Part shown: piece by piece, positions 60,097 to 64,000 of the stretch
Numbering within the stretch: the first letter of the stretch is position 1
How the letters are laid out: each line of letters opens with the position of its first letter
DNA from: JAOPZW01 sp963835295
GTDB taxonomy: Bacteria; Actinomycetota; Thermoleophilia; Solirubrobacterales; Solirubrobacteraceae
Assembly (NCBI GenBank): GCA_963835295.1
Contig: CAWIEX010000014.1
Coordinates: 496,001 to 560,000 of the forward strand
Length of the DNA: 64,000 nt
Direction of reading: 5' to 3'
Translations under genes and position numbers: made by a program
Notes under the pieces: model-generated
Databases searched by the model: none
Seen by the model: the letters and a program-made list of their open reading frames with translations, nothing else
Told to the model about the DNA's origin: nothing

Positions 60097-60984
60097 ATGG
60101 TCGCGCAGGACAATCGCGGCCCGGGACGGCTGCGGGAGCTGCTGGCCGGCGCCGAGCCCGTGGTCGCGCCCGGCGCGTACGACGCGCTCTCCGCGCGGCT
60201 CGTCGCGCAGGCGGGCTTCGACGCCGTGTACATGACCGGCTTCGGCACGTCGGCCTCGCTGCTGGGACAGCCCGACGTCGGGCTGCTGTCCTTCGCCGAG
60301 ATGGTGGATCAGGCGCGCCGCTTGGCCGACGCCGTCGACGTCCCGCTCATCGCCGACGCCGACGACGGCTACGGCAATCCCATCAACGTCACGCGCACGG
60401 TCCGCGCGTACGAGGCCGCCGGCGTGGCCGGGCTGCATCTCGAGGACCAGCTCTCGCCCAAGCGGTGCGGGCATCTCCAGGGCAAGCAGCTCATCGCGGC
60501 GAGCGAGATGGTCGAGAAGGTCCACGCCGCGGTCGAGGCGCGCCGGTCGGCGGACCTGGTCATCATCGCCCGCACCGACGCCCGTGCGGTCGAGGGCCTC
60601 GACGCCGCGCTGCAGCGCGCCCGCCGCTACCGCGACGCCGGAGCCGACGTCCTGTTCGTCGAGGCGCCCGAGAGCGAGGCCGAGGTCGTGGCGGTGGCGC
60701 AGGCGTTCCCGGACACGCCGCTGCTCTTCAACGCCGTCGAGGGCGGCCGCACGCCGCCGCTCGAGCTCGCGCGCCTGCGCGAGCTCGGCTTCCGGTTCGT
60801 CCTCTGCCCGTTGACCGCGCTGCTCGCGGCCACCGCCGCCGTCCAGCAGGCGCTGGCGCGGTTGCGCGACAGCGGGACGCCGCACGACCATGGGCCCCTG
60901 TCCTTCTCGGGCTTCACCGACGTCATCGGGCTGCCGGAGATCCAGCGCCTCGAAGCGCGCTTCGCGGCCGCGCCGGGACCCTGA
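60097..60984 (+). CDS. Isocitrate lyase / PEP mutase superfamily enzyme
   Basis: 295 residues. (beta/alpha)8 motifs: PVVAPGAYDALSARLVAQAGFDAVYMTGFG (about 22-51), LIADADDGYGNPINVTRTVRAYEAAG (Mg2+ Asp pair near 88), GLHLEDQLSPKRCGHLQGK (Glu and the catalytic KRCGH loop near 120) and IIARTDARAVEGLDAALQRA (about 150). The KRCGH loop is typical of methylisocitrate/oxaloacetate-type C-C lyases rather than PEP mutase. Substrate cannot be fixed. TACAGT 7 nt upstream of the ATG. Confidence 0.92.
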   Translation: MVAQDNRGPGRLRELLAGAEPVVAPGAYDALSARLVAQAGFDAVYMTGFGTSASLLGQPDVGLLSFAEMVDQARRLADAVDVPLIADADDGYGNPINVTRTVRAYEAAGVAGLHLEDQLSPKRCGHLQGKQLIAASEMVEKVHAAVEARRSADLVIIARTDARAVEGLDAALQRARRYRDAGADVLFVEAPESEAEVVAVAQAFPDTPLLFNAVEGGRTPPLELARLRELGFRFVLCPLTALLAATAAVQQALARLRDSGTPHDHGPLSFSGFTDVIGLPEIQRLEARFAAAPGP

Positions 60985-60988
60985 TAGC

Positions 60989-61364
60989 TCAGCGCGGCGG
61001 CGAGCCGGTCAGCACATGGCTCTCACGCCACTGCACGAGTCTGCCGCTCGTCGTCGCGCAGCAGTCGGGGCTGCGCTTGCGAAAGCAGTGATAGCCCGAG
61101 ACGACGCAGCCGCTCGTCGGCGGCGGCCGATCAGCCGCGCGACGGCACGCCGAGCTCGACCCCACCCTGGTCAGCAGCCTGCGGATGACGGTCTTGCCGG
61201 CCGTGCACGAGACCTTCGTCGTCCTGATCGAGCGGGCCAGGACCGAGTGCACCTTGACCGAGCCCGAGCAGCGCTTGGCCACCGGCACGCCCTGGGCCGT
61301 CGCGGCCGGCGCGCACAGCGGCGGCGCAGGCCAGAGCGAGGAGCAGACGTCGCATGGGCCTCAT
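60989..61364 (-). CDS. Small secreted Cys-rich protein (frameshifted as given)
   Basis: ATG 61364 has a good GGAGG ribosome site 6 nt upstream and encodes a signal peptide (RRLLLALACAAAV). Near 61305-61310 the frame must change to reach the mature part APAATAQGVPVAKRCSGSVKVHSV; one extra base explains it. The mature part has six cysteines (KRCSGS, VSCTAGKTV, SACRRAAD, SGCVVSGYHCF, SPDCC) suggesting disulfides. No family recognised. The total of 376 nt is 3n+1, consistent with a single insertion. Confidence 0.6.
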
Positions 61365-61413
61365 CTCTCCCCTCCGCGAGCGTGCAAACGCATCCGCTAT
61401 GGTCGTAAGCGGA

Positions 61414-62457
61414 ATGGCGAATCCGTTTGTGCTCAGTGTCCTCGACCAGTCCCCCATCGCGGAGGGCTCGACCGGCGCCGACGCGCTGCGCAACACGCTC
61501 GACCTCGCGCAGCTGGCCGACGAGCTCGGCTACCACCGCTACTGGCTGGCCGAGCATCACGGCGGCACGATGCTGGCCGGGCCGAGCCCCGAGGTCCTCA
61601 TCGGGCCCGTGGCGATGGCGACCGAGCGCATCCGGGTGGGCAGCGGCGGCGTGATGCTCCCCCACTACAGCCCGCTCAAGGTGGCCGAGAGCTTCAGCAT
61701 CCTCGCCGGCCTCTTCCCCGGCCGGATCGACCTCGCCATCGGCCGCGCGCCCGGCACCGACCCGATGACGACCTTCGCGCTGCAGCGCGACCGCCGGCAG
61801 GCCGCCCCCGACGACTTCCCCTCCCAGCTGGCCGAGCTGCTCGGGCTGCTCGAGGATCGCCTGCCGCACGACCATCCCTTCGCGCGCCTCTCGGACCTGC
61901 CCGGCCTCCCCCACGCGCCCGAGCCGTGGCTGCTGGGCTCGTCGCCGCAGTCCGGCATCTGGGCCGCGGAGCTCGGCTTGCCCTACGCCTTCGCGGACTT
62001 CATCAACCCCACGGGCGCGCAGATCGCCGAGCGCTACCGCACGGACTTCGTCGAGGCCGGGCGCGCCCCGGCGCCGCGCGTGGCCGTCGGCGTGTGGGCC
62101 ATCTGCGCCCACACCGACGAGGAGGCGCAGCGCCTGGCCGCCAGCGCGCGGATGGCGATGATGCTGCTGCGCCGCGGCCGCCTGATCGCCGTCCCCGAGC
62201 CCGGCAAGGCGCTGCGCTTCCTCGAGTCCGAGGGCCAGCCGCTCGACGCCATGCCGCCGGGGCGGCGCACCGTCGTCGGCTCGCCGCAGACGGTGGCCGC
62301 CGGCCTGCGCGCCGTGGCCGAGGAGTACACAGCCGACGAGCTCGTCGTCGTCAGCATCACCTACGACCACGAGGCCCGGCGGCGCTCCTACGAGCTCATC
62401 GCCGAGGCCTTCGACCTCGCCGGCGCGCCGCGCCAGGCGCAGCAGGTCGCCTCCTAA
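61414..62457 (+). CDS. Luciferase-like (LLM class) flavin-dependent monooxygenase
   Basis: 347 residues. The fold starts PFVLSVLDQSPIAEG, the MsnO8-like subgroup opening, then YHRYWLAEHHGGTMLAGPSPEVLIG (about 45-70), IRVGSGGVMLPHYSPLKVAESF (about 88-109) and FPGRIDLAIGRAPGTDP. The GSSPQSG and GLPYAFADFINP stretch completes the F420/FMN-binding barrel. It may use FMNH2 or F420; the substrate is unknown. TATGGT lies 10 nt before the ATG. Confidence 0.9.
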   Translation: MANPFVLSVLDQSPIAEGSTGADALRNTLDLAQLADELGYHRYWLAEHHGGTMLAGPSPEVLIGPVAMATERIRVGSGGVMLPHYSPLKVAESFSILAGLFPGRIDLAIGRAPGTDPMTTFALQRDRRQAAPDDFPSQLAELLGLLEDRLPHDHPFARLSDLPGLPHAPEPWLLGSSPQSGIWAAELGLPYAFADFINPTGAQIAERYRTDFVEAGRAPAPRVAVGVWAICAHTDEEAQRLAASARMAMMLLRRGRLIAVPEPGKALRFLESEGQPLDAMPPGRRTVVGSPQTVAAGLRAVAEEYTADELVVVSITYDHEARRRSYELIAEAFDLAGAPRQAQQVAS

Positions 62458-62473
62458 CGGGTACCGTCACGGC

Positions 62474-63328
62474 GTGGCCGACGCCCCCGCTCCGGCGCCG
62501 GGCGTCCGTACGCGCCCCGCTCGCTTCGTCCCGCGCCTGCACTGGGAGCTGCTGGTGTGCGGCATCGCGGGCCACGAGCTCATGGGCCTCGACGCCACGC
62601 GCGTGCGCCTCGAGGACGCGCTGGTCGTGCGCGAGATCGACGGCGCGCGCTGGCACCGCTGCCTGCGCTGCGACAGCTGGCTCGCGCTGGCGCCCCCGAC
62701 GGCACCCGCGCGCGAGCACCCGCCCGACCGCGACGAGATCGAGCTCCCGCTGCGCGGGCGCCCGCTGCGCGACAAGATCGTCCTGCGCCTGATCGCCGTC
62801 AACCGGGCGGTGCACTTCTTCGTCCTCGGGCTCCTCGGCTTCGCGATCCTCCTCTTCGCCTCGCACCGCGCGACGTTCCGCGACCGCTTCTACCGCGTCG
62901 TGACCGACCTCCAGGGCGGCGCCGTGGCCGGCGGCGGACACGCCCACCACGGCCTGCTCGGCGAGATCGACAAGCTCTTCACCCTGCAGTCCTCGAAGCT
63001 GCACCTCTTCGCCATCGTCATCCTCGCCTACGCCGCCGTCGAGGGCATCGAGGCCGTCGGCCTGTGGTACCAGCGCCGCTGGGCGGAGTACCTCACCTTC
63101 CTCGTCACGGCCTCGCTGCTGCCGCTCGAGGTCTACGAGCTGGCCAACCGGCTGTCGCCGCTGAAGATCCTCGCCTTCATCATCAACGTCGCGGTGGTGA
63201 CCTACCTGCTCTACGCCAAGCGGCTCTTCGGCCTGCGCGGCGGAGCGCGCGCCGACGAGGAGATCCGCGAGCACGACGTCGGCTGGAAGGCGCTGGAGCG
63301 GACCGCGCCCGAGGCCAGCTCCGCCTGA
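62474..63328 (+). CDS. DUF2127 membrane protein with N-terminal Cys-containing domain
   Basis: 284 residues from GTG 62474 (TACCGT 6 nt upstream). The first 95 residues form a soluble domain with HWELLVCGIAGHEL and a CxxC (WHRCLRCDSW) that could bind zinc. Four membrane segments follow from about 112 (AVHFFVLGLLGFAILLF, LFAIVILAYAAVEGIEAVGLW, EYLTFLVTASLLPLEVYEL, ILAFIINVAVVTYLLYA), the DUF2127 pattern. Function unknown. The stop overlaps the next start as TGATG. Confidence 0.88.
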   Translation: MADAPAPAPGVRTRPARFVPRLHWELLVCGIAGHELMGLDATRVRLEDALVVREIDGARWHRCLRCDSWLALAPPTAPAREHPPDRDEIELPLRGRPLRDKIVLRLIAVNRAVHFFVLGLLGFAILLFASHRATFRDRFYRVVTDLQGGAVAGGGHAHHGLLGEIDKLFTLQSSKLHLFAIVILAYAAVEGIEAVGLWYQRRWAEYLTFLVTASLLPLEVYELANRLSPLKILAFIINVAVVTYLLYAKRLFGLRGGARADEEIREHDVGWKALERTAPEASSA

Positions 63329-64000
63329 TGTCTCGACGCAGCGGCCGCCACCAACCGACGCATGGGCCGTCGGTGCGCGTCGTCGTGGCCGACGACGGCC
63401 GGCGGCGGATGCTCGTCGACGGCCTCGAAGCGTCCGTCGTCGACCGTGCCGACCCGACCCACCTCGACTTCCCCTACATGCGCTGGATCGCCGACGTGCT
63501 CGACCTCGGCTGGCGCGCCCACGCGCCGCTGCGCGCGGTCCACGTCGGCGCCGGCGGCTGCGTGCTGGCGCGCTACCTCGCCGCCACGCGGCCCGGCTCG
63601 CACTCCGAGGCCTACGAGAGCGACCCGGCCGTCCTGCAGGCGCTGGGCACCGTGCTCGACCTCCGCGCCGAGCCCGGGCTGCGGGTGCGCGAGGGCGACG
63701 GTCGCGAGCTGCTGAGCCGGCACCCCGCGCGCAGCGCCGACGTGGTGGTGACCGACGCGTTCTCGGCCCCGTCGTCCCCGCCCACCTGACGACCGTCGAG
63801 TACCAGCACGAGGTGCGCCGCGTCCTGGGCGCCAGCGGCGTGCACCTCATGAACCTCATCGACGCGCCGCCGGGGCGCGCCGCCCGCCGCCAGGCGGCCA
63901 CGCTGCTCGACGCCTTCGCCGAGGTCGTCCTCCTCGCGCCGCGCGCCGTGATCGCCGGCCGACGCACGGGCAACGTGGTGCTGGCCGGTGCCGAGCGCAC
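63328..64000 (+). CDS. Spermidine-synthase-like methyltransferase-fold protein, partial and frameshifted as given
   Basis: ATG 63328 overlaps the DUF2127 stop. The SAM-type fold has LRAVHVGAGGCVLARYLAAT (about 70-90), SEAYESDPAVLQALGTVLDL and VREGDGRELL, then VVVTDAFS. At about 63763-63769 one missing base in a G/C run causes a premature stop (63787-63789); the next frame continues VPAHLTTVEYQHEVRRVLGASGVHLMNLID to the right edge. Homologues without a polyamine-binding loop are fused to or placed near membrane proteins; real polyamine synthesis is not implied. Confidence 0.8.

Overview
The window is very GC-rich, densely packed bacterial DNA. The gene content points to Actinomycetota: MurT/GatD, an AfsR/MalT-like regulator, an ABC exporter with a MarR-type palindrome, cold-shock and Ohr proteins, and many GTG starts. 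Large exported Ig-like proteins, a tandem LAGLIDADG-like relic and the overall style suggest the class Thermoleophilia (Solirubrobacter/Conexibacter-like). That placement is an inference from family knowledge, not a search result. About 60 genes are visible. No rRNA, tRNA, insertion sequence or CRISPR array was found.

0-9 kb: the tail of a DUF4097-like protein, then a tightly overlapped ten-gene minus-strand operon: HAD phosphatase, small protein, lipid kinase, MurT, methyltransferase, GatD (frameshifted as given) and a four-gene osmoprotectant ABC transporter. 9-19 kb: cyclophilin lipoprotein, SRAP peptidase, small membrane proteins, CGNR regulator, phosphodiester glycosidase, glycosyltransferase, ABC exporter with operator, an exported copper protein and a class I amidotransferase. 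19-23 kb: an envelope cluster with a CAP-domain protein, two L,D-transpeptidase paralogues (the second behind a long structured leader) and a peptidoglycan-binding NlpC/P60-like hydrolase under what reads as a c-di-AMP (ydaO) riboswitch. 23-35 kb: metabolic and stress genes (AKR, P450, AI-2E transporter, hydrolase, Ohr, ring-cleavage dioxygenase, kinase, MBL hydrolase, TetR) and an internally deleted AKR pseudogene. 35-44 kb: a coupled FIST / GAF-GAF-GGDEF-HD-GYP / zincin signalling operon, flavin reductase, purine permease, ferredoxin plus FAD oxidoreductase, and CspA. 44-50 kb: dienelactone hydrolase, an HpaB-type monooxygenase, a convergent MalT/BTAD regulator and an M1 peptidase remnant. 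50-58 kb: three large exported proteins sharing one C-terminal module. 58-64 kb: a decayed tandem LAGLIDADG-like gene, an unknown gene, PEP-mutase-like enzyme, luciferase-like monooxygenase, DUF2127 membrane protein and a spermidine-synthase-like gene cut by the right edge.

Three patterns go beyond single genes. (1) At least 18 genes have a TANNNT hexamer 6-10 nt before the start codon and no Shine-Dalgarno, as expected for leaderless mRNAs. (2) A motif, CATCAYYGARGGARGGG, occurs four times, each 41-59 nt downstream of a stop codon, on the same strand as that gene, and followed by a strong hairpin. (3) Several otherwise well-conserved genes carry single-base frameshifts in G/C runs, which raises the question of residual sequencing indels versus true pseudogenes.
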